NCBI GenBank assembly: GCA_031308135.1
Contig: JAHLJT010003656.1
Location: 70,636,984 to 70,700,983 of the forward strand
Direction: 5' to 3'
Source: Acheta domesticus
Lineage: Eukaryota > Arthropoda > Insecta > Orthoptera > Gryllidae
Length of the DNA stretch: 64,000 bases
Under the pieces are notes generated by a model. The model was not told the DNA's origin. It saw nothing but the letters and a program-made list of their open reading frames with translations, and searched no databases. Of this stretch, positions 1 through 11,639 are shown in pieces. Each line of letters opens with the position of its first letter. The stretch's first letter is position 1. A program made the translations under genes and the position numbers.

Positions 1-119
1 TCTTTTCTCTGTCTTCCTGTCACTTTGCTTCGTTTGTTTTCGTGTCAAGCTTCCGCCAGAGGCGTACGACTGTGTGTAATCTTTATTCTCGTGAATCCCG
101 AAGATTTTCCCTTTCTGCA

Positions 120-410
120 GACCTCGTAGACGGCAGAGGCTGCAGTGCCTGCCGGTGGTGCCCGCCCTCAACCCATTCTGTCTCCCCTGAGCCCCCCCCT
201 CCCGGGCCGTCGCGTCGCGAGGCGTCGCCTCCGCGGCCGCAGCCGCCTCGAGGGTCTCCCAGGGCCACGCCCACCCCATTGGAGTGGCCGCTGGCCGCGG
301 AGTGCTCGGACAGCGGAGAGGGAAGCTGGGTGGGAGGGAGAGAGGGAGGGAGGGTCGCGGGGTAAAGCCGGAAACGTCACCTTACTGTTCGTGGAAGCGC
401 CCGAGTTTTA
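120..410. other. GC/CpG-rich islet, possible promoter region
   Basis: A short stretch much richer in C, G and CpG than the AT-rich DNA that follows from about 480. It includes a CCCATTGG motif (inverted CCAAT-type box) near 276. The overlapping open frames on both strands are short and low in complexity, as GC-rich DNA produces by chance. It could be a CpG-island promoter or 5' untranslated exon of a gene to the left of the window. No TATA box, start codon context or splice donor decides this. Confidence 0.3.
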
Positions 411-480
411 GAAGCGAGAGATGGCCCTTTAACGAGTGTTCTGTGTGCCCGCTGGAGACGCAGTGTCGGAACCTTTGAAC

Positions 481-2479
481 TCGCGTTCAATCCCTCACAA
501 AAGAAACTGGCCGTGAACTCGTTGGAATCTTAAGGACTTACTAAACATTTAGGAACTACAGACGTTGTGACTCACCTTTTCACTTCGTTTTAAATGTTTG
601 CTTGAATATGAAGGAGATGAAAGAAATGAACTTCAATTTACTTTTTATAAATGGTTTGTTTATGTGCGCCTGTTTAATCTTCTTTTTTTCGGTTGATTGA
701 CAAGTAACTCGTCAGCGAATGATTGAGAATGAATGAGTGAATTGACAAATATCATTCTTATAATTCAATTTGTCATATTCCTTCTATTATTTAATTAGAT
801 CATACTTAATAAAATATGTTAAAACATTACACACCATTATACATTACAAACAATTCTCTAATGTACTTAAGTCATCATATGTTTTTTTATAATAATATAA
901 TTAAGTATAACTAATAATAACTAAATAGTAGTATTCTACATAAAAGCGCCAAACAGTTTCACAGCAAAAGCTTTGCAAAGAGAATGTGAGGAAATAAGCT
1001 ATCTGTATTACTGAGACTTTCGTTTGTGTCGATAAGCCAATATTTCCAAAATTGGCTTGTCGTAGTACATAGTTATATTTTTATGCCTATGAATAAGTGC
1101 ATATGATTACATTAGCAGATTTTTATTGCGAAAATCTTCCTTTGCAAGACACTACTTAAGCCAAAAGTATTATTTCAAATACTAATGTTACGATGAATAG
1201 TGCGGTATATTATTTTGCAAAGTCGTTTCAATTTTTTACCATAGATTGTTAAAAAAAGCGAATAAATGGCAAAGAGAAACTAATTTCTTACTTATCATTC
1301 TCATGCAATAGTTTGTTAGTACTCGAGAAACCCATGTACCAGATATGACACGTTACTCAACTACATGTTTCACTTCTAACAACTCGTCGAAAATATAATA
1401 AAGAAATTTATGTGAAGTGTCATAAATTTTAGATTCCCTTTTATTTTGTCAGAATTTTTGACAATTTCATTTTATTGAAAGTTTTCTCATTGTTTTATTG
1501 CAATTTACTTAAATTATTCCCCTTACTTTACATTATTAAGTAATTAAATTAAATGTAGAGCTTACAGTTAACAAAAAAATGAAAATATACTTTTCTTCAT
1601 GGTGAAATAATATTCGCAACACTGTCACATGGTGACTAATTAACGTTCCTAGCGGCTGGTCGATATTAGCTCGCTCTTTCTTCCTACATTGCACAATGGC
1701 ACATGGCACAAGGCACAATGGCACAAGCAAACTGACACGTTTCGCCGTCATCCTTCGAAGTTTGAAATTTCGTCGCCTCAATTACGCCGTCTCTTCTCAC
1801 TGTAGTAAAGTAGAACAGGAAGAAAAACATATTAATGTTCGTGACTCATTCAGAAAATGTCTGTCCGAAATTGTACATTTTCCTCATTTTTCACTCATCC
1901 GGTGCCCCTGAATCTCATAACACTTCGCAAACGATTAGTCATGTAGTGTCACTTGACTACATGACTGAGTGTCACATGCAGATAACAATGATGTGGAATG
2001 GTGTGGATACATTATTGCTTTCAAATCTTACGTGTCGTTTCTTCTAATTTTACTTCATACTAGCGGACGTAATCAGGCGTTGCACGATCATTTATTACGT
2101 CATCTTATTAGACACGAATGGTAATGAATTCTATCTTTAGAATAAAATGGAACACATTTTATTTACATCCCCGCCGCGTCCCAAAACAAAGTTTTTTTGT
2201 ATCCGAGCGTCTCAAAAAAACGCTCCAAATATTTTCTTCAATTTTTTTTCCACGAATATAAGAAGGAACGCCTAAAAGAATGCGGCAAGACTCATTTTCA
2301 TTGCACTCTCTGAATTATCGAAAATTACAAATTTAGAAATAACGCGAGAAAGTATGTGCTATTGTAGCACAATTAGTTTAAAAATTTTCAGTTACTTTCC
2401 ATTCATACAAAAAAGGGCCGTTTCCTATCCGTCAGACTGAGATGCGTTTAGGCATAGAGTAAAGATGTACATCCTTAGT
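481..2479. other. AT-rich non-coding stretch, no gene seen
   Basis: I see no coding signal or recognisable transposon in this interval. Small details are a repeated GCACAATGGCACA-like motif around 1690-1730 and a perfect 10-bp hairpin at 1937-1966, listed separately. Confidence 0.4.
1937..1966. repeat. Perfect 10-bp inverted repeat (hairpin)
   Basis: AGTCATGTAG at 1937-1946 is followed, after a 10-base loop, by its exact reverse complement CTACATGACT at 1957-1966. No run of T or other context suggests a function. It may be an eroded MITE centre or chance. Confidence 0.5.
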
Positions 2480-2524
2480 CTATGGTTTAGGTACACCTCG
2501 CTTGGCCCCAAACGGAGAACAGGA

Positions 2525-2760
2525 AGGAGTTGTATGTGATGGACTGACGGACAAACGGACAGACACGGACGGACAGACAAGAAGGAACGGCTGACACACG
2601 GACGGACAGTACGTACAAAGAGACGGATGTACGCTCAAAAGAACGGATGAAACGAGGAATGGACGGATGAACAGACGGAAAGACGTACAGTTCGAAGGAA
2701 AGACGGAAAGGACGGACAGACGGAAGAAGTCAGGCAGAAGGACGGACAAAGAGACCGAAA
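2525..2760. repeat. GGAC/GGAA-rich degenerate simple repeat
   Basis: About 235 bases of imperfect tetranucleotide repeats of the type GGACGGACAGACGGAC, with AAGGAACGG interruptions. The minus strand reads as serine/valine/cysteine/proline-rich open frames purely because of the repeat. The complementary type occurs at about 4085-4205 and briefly at 55556. Confidence 0.85.
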
Positions 2761-2867
2761 CACGGAGTTAACTAAAAAGTATATGTATTTTATCAGAAAG
2801 AAAATCCCGAAATTATGAGTAAAAAAAGTATGGCCACGCCCGATGAAGCAAGTCGTCGCTGGACTAC

Positions 2868-3075
2868 CCTGCTCCGCCCGCCCCGTGCCCTCGCGCGGCG
2901 CGAGGCGAACAAGGTGTGGGGGGGATGCGGAGGGGGGAGGGGTGGGGTCGGCGCCCAGCGGGGGCGGAAGGGCACCGGGCCAAGGGAGCGCGAGGGTAGC
3001 CCTAGTGACCTTTCCTGTGACGCAACAACGCTCGCACCCCCAGGCGGTCCCGTTACTCGCCCCTCCCTCACCCCT
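2868..3075. other. GC-rich islet next to a TC microsatellite
   Basis: A G/C-rich block with CpG dinucleotides and G-runs, joined directly to the TC repeat. Open frames on both strands overlap and are compositional. No gene signal seen. Confidence 0.35.
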
Positions 3076-3077
3076 CT

Positions 3078-3082
<5 letters not shown>

Positions 3083-3117
<35 letters not shown>
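3083..3117. repeat. (TC)n microsatellite
   Basis: About 17 uninterrupted TC dinucleotides. The arginine/glutamate and leucine/serine runs in the open frames crossing it are artefacts of the repeat. Confidence 0.95.
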
Positions 3118-3120
<3 letters not shown>

Positions 3121-3333
3121 CTTTATGGCCATGCACCCGCGCCCGCGCGTGCCACACGACTCGCACTGGGCCCGAACGAGCAGAAATGGGATCACAAGGG
3201 AAATATTTAAAATCAGATTTTAGTTGATTTGAAAACAAGAAGCCCAGCCGCTCTAGAAGGTAATGAGTAGAGTGCATGGGACTGCACGGGCGCCGGATTT
3301 GCACGAGAGCAGGCGATCGTGGATTATGTAGAC

Positions 3334-3571
3334 CAGTGTTGTCAAGGTCGATGGCACGAGCGGGAGTCCGTAGCACGAGTGCCACGAGGAAATCGCCCCT
3401 CCACGCAGTTTATCACCCCGCCACCAGAGACAACGCCATCCCGACTGTAAAACGGCGGGGTTACTAATAATAGTTCCCTTTCCCGACGCTAGTTGCGAAG
3501 AGAAGCTCGTGGCATGCTACGGTACCACGACGCGTGCCACTTGCCACCAATTGAAGACCTTGACACCACTG
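3334..3571 (+). mobile_element. hAT-type MITE, family hAT-1, copy 1, with perfect 8-bp TSD
   Basis: A 238-bp non-autonomous element. The left terminus reads CAGTGTTGTCAAGGTC. The right terminus, reverse-complemented, reads CAGTGGTGTCAAGGTC, so the 16-bp terminal inverted repeats differ at one base. The flanks are identical 8-mers, ATGTAGAC at 3326-3333 and at 3572-3579. An 8-bp duplication with CAGNG termini is the signature of hAT transposition. There is no coding capacity, so it would have needed a transposase from elsewhere. Two relatives lie at 61769-61946 and 62619-62851. Confidence 0.93.
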
Positions 3572-3579
3572 ATGTAGAC

Positions 3580-4084
3580 ATTTTAATGGCAAACCAAGGA
3601 TTTCCTTAACTGTGAAGATACGAAATATTTTCTGGTCGCCAACTAAACTTATGTTCTTGTTAGCAGTAATGTGAGAGTTGATCACGTTCAACAAGATTTC
3701 TACGGAACCCTTGCGACGAACTAATGTGCTGTACTAAAGCATTTGATGTCAGTAACGTATTTATTTTGCTCTGACAAAAAGATTAATAAACTATGTTCGA
3801 AATATTTTGATATATTTACCCTTAAATACTTCAATTAGTTCATTTGTACTTATCAAAATTAATCGCGCTTTAATAGGTGATAGGTGATAATGATATAGGA
3901 CAGATAAATTATTGACATTTATAAGGATACTTTTATAAACTGTGTTGCATCTCATGTGCTTTTACAATGTCTTCACAAAATCTTCTCATGATGTACGGCC
4001 TACATAGTACAACGATGTTGAAGTAATGCAGCTGCTTTGCTAAACGTGTTCGTGGTTACATGTAGTAATCGGATGTTTTGCGTG
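3580..4084. other. Unannotated AT-rich interval
   Basis: Nothing recognisable apart from ordinary AT-rich sequence, including a short GATAGGTGATAATGATATAG stretch near 3878. Confidence 0.3.
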
Positions 4085-4205
4085 TGTCCGTCAGTCCATC
4101 CATCCGTCCATCCGTCCGTCCGTCCATTTGTTCGTCTATCCGGCCGGCCGGCAACCGTCTGTCCGTTCATCCGTTTTTCTGTCATTCCCTCAGTCCGGTC
4201 TACCG
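4085..4205. repeat. GTCC/ATCC-rich degenerate simple repeat
   Basis: Imperfect (GTCC)n/(ATCC)n repeats such as CCATCCATCCGTCCATCCG, including a CCGGCCGGCCGG core near 4140. The open frames on both strands are serine/valine/proline or threonine/aspartate/glycine repeats produced by the motif. Confidence 0.85.
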
Positions 4206-4559
4206 TTTCAACCAAGCGAGGTCATTCGATGCATTTCGACGTGCTGATTAGGAACTGGCCATTTCTTGCTAATTTAAAAGTCGCCAAATTAATGAGTAGG
4301 ACTTCAATCAAATTTAGATACCCTCGAATTAGTATAGAAATAATATTAAAACCTTTTTGAAGTGTTAAAGACGTCGCATTAAGCTAGTTACTTTTTTACG
4401 TATCTTTTTAAAACTCATACAGGTATCTACAACCTGTATCTACAACTGAAAGATCGTTTGTTTCTTCGATCAAGAAAATCTTTGGAATTGCTGAAACGTT
4501 CTTAGTTCGAGAAGATCAAAAGGTTGCATAGATTGTAATTCAACTCTTAAATATAGGTA
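4206..4559. other. Unannotated AT-rich interval
   Basis: No coding or transposon signal seen. A short direct repeat (ATCTACAACCTGT-like) lies near 4425-4447. Confidence 0.3.
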
Positions 4560-5670
4560 AATTACATAAAAGTAAAGTATATCATAAGGTTGTAATAAAA
4601 ACACGTTTCTTTTGACTAAGAAAAAGAGGGTTATTAAAACAAACGTGCTTCCTACAAAAAGCGCCGTAGATAAATGTCATTGAAATCAGCCAGAAATTTT
4701 GCTACTTGGATGACACTCTTGTTTGTCGAAATGCTTGCGTGGATGTGACTTGCATCGAGGTAAAGCCCGTCTTTTGGTTTAAGTAAATAACATCATATGA
4801 TTGTAATAAAATCACTTTTCTTTTAACTAAGAGAAAGAGGATTATTAAAAGAAACGTACATCCCACAAAAAACGCCGTAGATAAATGTCATTGTATTCAG
4901 TCAGAAATTTTGTTTCTTGGACGACACACTTGTTCGTTCGTGAAATACTTGCGTGGATGTGATCTGCGTGGACATAACGCCCGTCTTTTAGTTTAAGTAA
5001 AGTATGTCATATTATCTTAATAAAAACACGTTTATTTTGACTAAGAGAAAGAGGATTATGAAAACAAATGTACTTCCTACAAAAATCGCCGTGGATAAAT
5101 GTCATTGAGATCAGCCAGAAATATAGCTATTTAGATGACACTCTTGTTCGTCGAAATACGTGCGTGGATGTGACTTGCTTGAACGTCTTTTGATTTAAGT
5201 AAAATAATGATTGTAATAAAAACACTTTTCTTTTGACTAAGAGAAAGACGATTATCAAAAGAAACGTACATTCTATAAAAAACTCCATAGATAAATATGA
5301 ATTGAATTGAATATTTATTTTATTGGCTTTAACCTTAATTATACGCCATTATACAATATGTATACGTACAATATGTACGTATGTACAATATGTATATGTA
5401 CAATATGTATAATAAATTAGTCAGATCAATATAGTTACTCAAAAACTTAAAAAGTTACAAAAACAGAAATTACAAAAACACATTAGTTACAAAAAAACAA
5501 CATAACACTAAGAAAACTTTTAGTATATTTGCATTACACGTTCACAGGTCGTGTGTTCACAGGTCATGTCACAGCTTAGTAGATAAATATCATTGAAATC
5601 AGCCAGAAATTTTGTTACTTGGACGACACACTTGTTCGTTCGTGAAATAAACGCCCGTCTTTTGGCCGCT
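4560..5670. repeat. Tandem repeat of about 200-214 bp, 4-5 diverged units
   Basis: Successive units share landmarks in the same order: AAGTAAA, then a TTGTAATAAAAACAC stretch, then GACTAAGAGAAAGAGGATTA, then GCCGTAGATAAATGTCATTG, then CAGCCAGAAATTTTG, then TTGGACGACACACTTGTTCG, then GCGTGGATGTGA. The GTAGATAAAT landmark falls at about 4666, 4877, 5091 and 5287, giving steps of 211, 214 and 196. The fourth unit is cut by the insertion at 5299-5579 and resumes at 5580. Units differ at many positions, so the array is old. No coding capacity. Confidence 0.85.
5299..5579 (-). mobile_element. 281-bp retroposon-like insertion with 11-bp target duplication
   Basis: The insertion splits a tandem-repeat unit, and TAGATAAATAT occurs on both sides (5288-5298 and 5580-5590) but only once in intact units, as expected of a target-site duplication. 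Read on the minus strand it ends in an A-rich tail with ATTCAATTC repeats, typical of a retroposed 3' end. It contains repeated CAATATGTAYGTA motifs (5348-5412) and a TTCACAGGTC duplication near its other end. A SINE or 5'-truncated LINE end is likely. The family is not recognised. Confidence 0.7.
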
Positions 5671-5830
5671 TTGGGCCAGTGTGGGCGTTCGCGGGGGCGG
5701 CAGCTGCCCCTCTCCTCGCACGCCGTGCTCGCGCCCCCGGGGCCCCGGTGTGCCTGCCGTCCAACAACAAACACCGCCGGTGGGTTATTTACAACGCTTA
5801 TGGTGAAACGGCCGGCCGTGCGCCTCTCTT
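5660..5830. other. GC-rich patch
   Basis: A short GC-rich patch directly after the tandem repeat, with CpG-rich overlapping frames on both strands. No gene or element recognised. Confidence 0.3.
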
Positions 5831-7029
5831 AAGCGGGCATAAATTACGAAAGACGACAAGATCCTGTTTGCTTGTCCAGGCGGTGGCAACACGAGATCGA
5901 AATCGCCCCTACAATTAGCTTGGAACTCTTCGTCGGTGCTCGGACTTGAGCTGTGTTTTATGGTGCGAATAAAATTGTGAGGTCATGTGGCTTGTGGTCT
6001 TCGTGGGTTAATTTGGACAGGGGTCACTTTAGATTTGAATCTCGTGTCTTCATTCTGGCGTTTTTCCGAGCTGCCTTGTTTTCTTTGAGCAAAACGGGTT
6101 GCTGAGATTTGCTACATGCTCTAAAAATTAAGTTTTGAAGATTGCAAACTTTCTTTTGCACGTATATTATGTGTGTAATACAGAAAAATGTTTCTAAAAT
6201 ATTCATTACGTGTTATTTCTTGTAGAATAAATATATTAGACACTGAATGCATTGAATCTCCTCGCATGAAGCCATATTTCAAGTTGCATAGACCTCAGAG
6301 AACTTATGGTATTTCATTAGAAATATTCGAAGCTAGGGAGTAGTGGTACTCTGAAATTAATATCGCTTCTTAAATTTTCTTCTAGATTTTATTTTAAAAT
6401 GTTTATCACTTTAACGTATAAAATAGGTTACCTCTATTGAATAAAATCAAATACTGTTGGTGGATGTTGTCAGCAGAGAATTGACAATAAATTATGAAAA
6501 ATTGGAAATGTTACTAATTTCTGACATTTTAAGAATACTAAATATATTTTAAGAGTTTTGAATAAATATTTCATCAAACGCACATAAATTTTAGTATCCA
6601 CAACACTCAGTATCGGTCTTACGTAAAGAACAAATATGGCGACAACGTATCCAGAACAGAAAGGCATTAATGTGTATCTATTTCGGTAGTTTACCACAAC
6701 ATCTCGACAAGAAAACGTCGTATTGTGAGTCATCACGCTCTCAAGCCCCGAGCCTACCACTTTCCGCAAGGAGCACAATATTTATTGTATACGCGGATGC
6801 ATACATACGAGTTTAAAAGTAATAACAATAAACACCGGAGGCCTTCATTAAAAAGAAGCTTCCCGTCGGTGCGGTAGGTTGCTGGCGATCTTGAAAAAAA
6901 TCCTTTCGCCTCTCCCGATTGTGAATGACGCATCAAAGCGCAGTCGGCCGCGTTTTCGGAAGCGACAAGGTCGTCTTGTTTTGAAGCCGGTGAATATTTT
7001 TGAAAAACAAATATTTCACGTGTAACAAG
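5831..7029. other. Unannotated interval
   Basis: Mostly AT-rich. Open frames around 6470-6778 and 6754-6936 on the minus strand show no family similarity that I recognise and lack supporting signals. Nothing else supported. Confidence 0.3.
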
Positions 7030-7196
7030 CTCCCGAGTGCCGCCGCCGTAGGTCTCCGGGGGCGGCGCGCGCAGGTGGCTTTTCCGCTTAGGACCAGGTC
7101 GTCGCGACGCCCCGTCGCCGCCGCCGCGACGTCCTTCCGTGCTGCAAACGCCAGCAGACTTGACGGAGCCCTGGTGAATTGTGACGGCTGCTTTAA

Positions 7197-7828
7197 CCCT
7201 CCGGCGGCGCGTAGTGGCACTCAGTGTCGCATTCTTACACTTTTGTTGATTTCGTGTAAATAATTGGTGTCACACTGTTGAGCTCATAGTTATTCTTCAT
7301 TCATTATATTTTCCACCGGATGACACTCAAGTCACACACGATTTTAGACACTGCCTGACACGACCGTCATTCATTAGTAATTCGAACTCTGCAATGGTTG
7401 CCCCCTCCCTACCGCCCACGCTTTGTCATGTAAGTATAATATTTGCGTATTTTATCCATTAGAATTCTTACTGCTGTTTGTTTTTAATCTTAATGACACA
7501 GATTTTGAAGTACTAACAACTAATTCAAATTCAAATGCGTTGTTTCGGAAAATATGATAGAAGGCACGTTTGTGTCCATTGTATTCATTCCCCGACATGT
7601 AATGGACCAAGACACGTAGGGAGCGAGTGTTGGATCAGATTCTTATTAATATTATTTCGTTTGGCGTTTAGTTAGTTATTATGAAATTAAATCTATAAAA
7701 CCGTAAATAAATAATATTTCCTTCACAAAAGTAATAACTATTGACTCGAAAATCGAAGTTGAAAAATGCGGTACGGAGTGCCATATGCTCCTGCTGGTGG
7801 GAAATGATGGGTCGCGCCCGCGGGAGGG
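7197..7828. mobile_element. piggyBac-type non-autonomous element, TTAA-flanked
   Basis: TTAA stands at 7193-7196 and 7829-7832. The left end begins CCCTCCGGCGGCGCG and the right end, reverse-complemented, begins CCCTCCCGCGGGCGCG, giving terminal inverted repeats of about 15 bp. A TTAA target duplication with CCY-type termini is the hallmark of the piggyBac superfamily. The 632-bp interior has no long open frame, so it is a deletion derivative or MITE. The GC-rich ends fall inside a CpG-rich stretch beginning near 7030. Confidence 0.8.
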
Positions 7829-7865
7829 TTAAGAAAAGCGGGAGGAACCGAGTGTAAAAGAAAAA

Positions 7866-8330
7866 ATCTGTACCGATTGTGATTGATTATTTCCGTCAAC
7901 TGATAATGTCACTAGTTCTCACTAAATGTAGTGCTGTTTTCTTTTTACGTGAGATCTTCTCTTGCTGGATGGTGGGATCCGGCGCCGATCTACCGTCGGC
8001 TAGCGGGCTTTTCCCCAACCAGGCATCTCCCACCACCATCGCACCGCCCCAACTGGGACAAGCTCTAAGCTCCCGATTGGCTCCGCGCCATGTGAGGTAG
8101 TGTAGTGCATGTGAGTGTAAGTAAGAGGTGAGAATGGGGCAAGGAATGGGAAAGGAAAATCACGCGCGGTCCGTGGCCCATTTGTTTGGGTACTGCTCCG
8201 GCATTCTCCTAGTATTCATCGGAGAAACCACGGGTAACTACTTATTAGAGCAGACGGCCGCTAGAATTCTCCTCCAGACAGCGACGAAGTTCGTCCTATC
8301 TTTCAGAAATAAAGTCGACATCCGACAGCA
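7866..8330 (-). mobile_element. SINE-1 copy A (tRNA-derived SINE family)
   Basis: Sequence from about 7960 to 8300 matches the other SINE-1 copies at 18870, 31323 and 39378 through shared blocks: GGATCCGGCGCCGATCTACC, CTCTAAGCTCCCGATTGG, GCGCGGTCCGTGGCCC, ATCGGAGAAACCACG, and GCTAGAATTCTCCTCCAGAC. The low-coordinate end is the 3' tail (GATTGTGATTGATT, the complement of an AATC-rich tail). The tRNA-like head with Pol III boxes seen in copy D is missing or eroded here. Confidence 0.75.
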
Positions 8331-11300
8331 CAAAATTAAGAGAACAAATTATTTAAATAAGTAACATAAAATGATTATAGCAGACATATACGTTTGCCCA
8401 TTAGTCATCAAATGTCAGATATATTATTTTGGCAAAAAAATTAATAATACATTAGATAATTGTAGTGAAGTATTAATACCTTGAAATATATTTAGTCTTT
8501 GCGATTTATTTATGAATGAATTGTAGATTAATTTCCAACCATATGTGGGTTAACCAAGCACATTTTAAAATAAACGAGGAAGTAGCGGAGTTTGTATGCA
8601 GTTTGGTGCTAATATTCAGATAATCTGATTCGCGCCCTGCTGTGATCGTTCTAATTGTATACGGTCGTTTCCGGTGCTGCGATTCATATAGTAACACGTG
8701 TCATGGAGTGCGATGATCGCTGTGTCTCAGTTCAATGCAAACATGTGGGCATTCAGTGAAGAAAAATACGTGAAGAAAAAAAATCACCGAACGCTTATAC
8801 TTTTTGACTCGCTGAAGTTGCAATTCACATTGAAACAGTGATGTATAGAATGCGGTTAATGGACTTACTTTTATCGTCCGTTTAGAAGCTGATATGATTT
8901 TTACAAATATGTGTGATGAGAACTCAAACGTAATATATTTCATGTCGAATAAAGAACCAATGCGTTATATCAATTAGAATACAATGTACTTGAAAATATC
9001 AAATCCTATGTCAGTGATGCAATTGATGCAAAGTATCAATTTTTAACATTATTTAACACGTACTCCGGTAATGTAAGGAAATCTTCTCATCAGAGCAATT
9101 TCAAAAATTTTATTATCCTTCAATAGTAAGTTTTAATATTTTATCGCATTCTCTAAAGATGAGGTTCAGAACTCATGAAATGATGAGAATATGCATTCTA
9201 CAGTCATTAGTCTACTTGTATTAGGTTCATTTATTCGTTACTTGTTTTTACTTTCAACAGTGAGTTGGTATTAATTACATTAGGGAACAAAATTTTTACC
9301 TCCAGGAAGGGAGAGTGCACAACATACTCAATTTGCGAATATCACAATGAAAACGTCATATAACGTGACAGTTTTTAAATGTACCTTATCTTTATACTGT
9401 ATCATAAGGTATTTTGCTATTAATGCAAATGCATTTAAATTGCACCTGAAACACATGTAGAATCAGTTCGCTTAAAAACTATTTAATAATAAAGTATTTG
9501 TTCAGTTCATCTATGCCATTTTTATGAGATTTCAACAACACTTGGCTTTCGTGTTGTTTTTTTCTCTTCTGAATTCGAAGACTGGCGCCTTTCTTCTCGC
9601 GTCTGGTAGTCGCGCTCAATTAAGAGTAGGTCTAAGTGGTCTTAGTAGGTCTTAATTAATGTTTTGCAAACAAGTCACGTGCACCATCATACTTCCTACT
9701 ACGCATCAGTCACCAAAAACCATTATTTTATCTCCTTACCTTATCACAAATATAGAAGTATCCCAACTCTTAGGGTGGCAGATTCTGAGTCAGTCGGAGT
9801 CATACGGAACTGTACCAGCAGTGAGCGTGAAGTTTGTGTCTGGTTTGTGTGTGTCTCAAATACATTAATACAGTTCACTTTTTTCTACAAGGTGAAATTC
9901 GCCACATGATCTGTGCACACGCCCGTGTGCAGTTTCAAGGGATTTGGTAAAGTCCCTTGATACAGACAGTAGCGCAACTGCCGCCATTTAATATCCACTC
10001 ACCCGACAACCCCGTCAGGCACCAAACAGTAACTGAAGGGAAATTAAAATAATTGGTAACATGATTCTCAAGAATATTATTATTGTTTTGGGGTAGATTC
10101 ATGGTTCTCAACATACAGAATGCGACAGTTTCCATTTTCTGACAATTGGACATAAAATGGCGGGTTCGAGGGAACAATGGAATGCGTTACTCTCTGTACC
10201 TAGGGCAATGATGTATATAAATACCACTAGATGACTGACTCCGCTCTTTCCCAATAGGCGGAGGTGAGGCCGTACAGGGAGTCATGTTGCACGGCAAAAG
10301 CTTCGAATGTCAAATGCAGCCCATGACAGTTCGGTAAATTTTTACGAGTGTAACACGTATACATTGTATTTATTAACGTGGCAAAGTAAAGCAGTAGGCA
10401 ACAACAAATTGTCGAAATATATTTTATAATTTACATAAAACTACGAACAGCATCGACATAGTGTTACCGGAGACTTGCAAAAATGAGGACTTGTTTTTTA
10501 TGGTTACTTACTGGTACAAACTTCTTATATTACTTCAGAAGAGATCAATTTAAATGATAATATTGCACGTGACAGTAAATTATTATTACTACGGCAGCTT
10601 TAATATTAAGGATTCTTTCTCTGTTACAATATTGCGTTTTCAAAAATGTGAATAAGACGTCCTTATTGTTCATGTGATTAGAAAAACTGCGTTTCACTCC
10701 AAATATCCCTTTTTTCTCTCTTAATAGATGGTTGTAAATAACTGCTGGATTTGGGAGGTGGCAGAGAGATTTAAAATGAAAATATGTAGAAAAATATAGT
10801 ACATATGTACTTTTTATGGGCAGACATTTTTATTTGCAAATGAATACAAAACTTTTTGCAGAAACACACATTCAAATGATACCTTTCACCATTGAAAGAA
10901 AATATTCAAATAATAAATAATGTTTCTTTTAATTTTACGTAACAGAAAATAGAACAAAACATACATTTAGAGAATAAATGAATGTTTTTCCTGCCAAGCC
11001 ACATGGTTTTGCTTGTCATTAAAGTAGAAATTTTATGTTAAATTCTCATTTAAATTTCATTCTTCTTAAATTAATTATTTAAATTCATATCTTTTGTTTT
11101 ATTGTATACAATTTGTGGCGTACAATCTGTAGAATTGAATAAATCGATAAAATGCATACTGCCATTTCACATCGAAAGTGTGCAAATCGACCCGATAACT
11201 TCTATTACGTTTGTAGAAGATTACATCCCAACTTCAAAGGGAAAAATATATGAAATTAAAAAAACTTACATGTTATTTATACTTTCGCCATCGTGTTTCG

Positions 11301-11639
11301 ATCAGGACAAATCATGGGCTGCTCACCAGTGTTGTCACCTCTACAACAAACCTTAGGTTGTGCTAGTAGGGAAAACTCAAATCATTGTCGTTCGCTCTAC
11401 CAATGTTGTAGAGAATACCAACAAACCATTTTAATGTCTGCATATCATTGCGCGAATATGCATTTTCCATTTTTAACTTGTTCTTACCTCAGATGAAACA
11501 TGCTCATAAAAGTTTGAAGTAATATAATCGGAATGCCAATGTGGAAATTAGTACAGGATTTTGTTTATTTCAAATTATAAATATCTTTATATGACTTGAA
11601 CCTTGTGTGATAGAAACTATTTATAATGATTTTCGAAAT
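8331..11639. other. 3.3 kb of AT-rich sequence without identified features
   Basis: No recognisable gene, RNA or mobile element. Open frames are short (up to about 84 codons) and unsupported. A local GC patch at 10240-10300 (GGCGGAGGTGAGGCCGTAC) gave no match I recognise. Confidence 0.35.

Noticed and set aside
2635..3223. Overlapping 126-186 codon frames around the TC microsatellite
   Set aside because: Composition and microsatellite effects. Both strands are open simultaneously and there is no conserved motif.
11102..11356. 84-codon plus-strand frame (MYTICGVQSVELNKS...) as a gene
   Set aside because: AT-rich, no homology recognised, no neighbouring exon signals. Likely chance.
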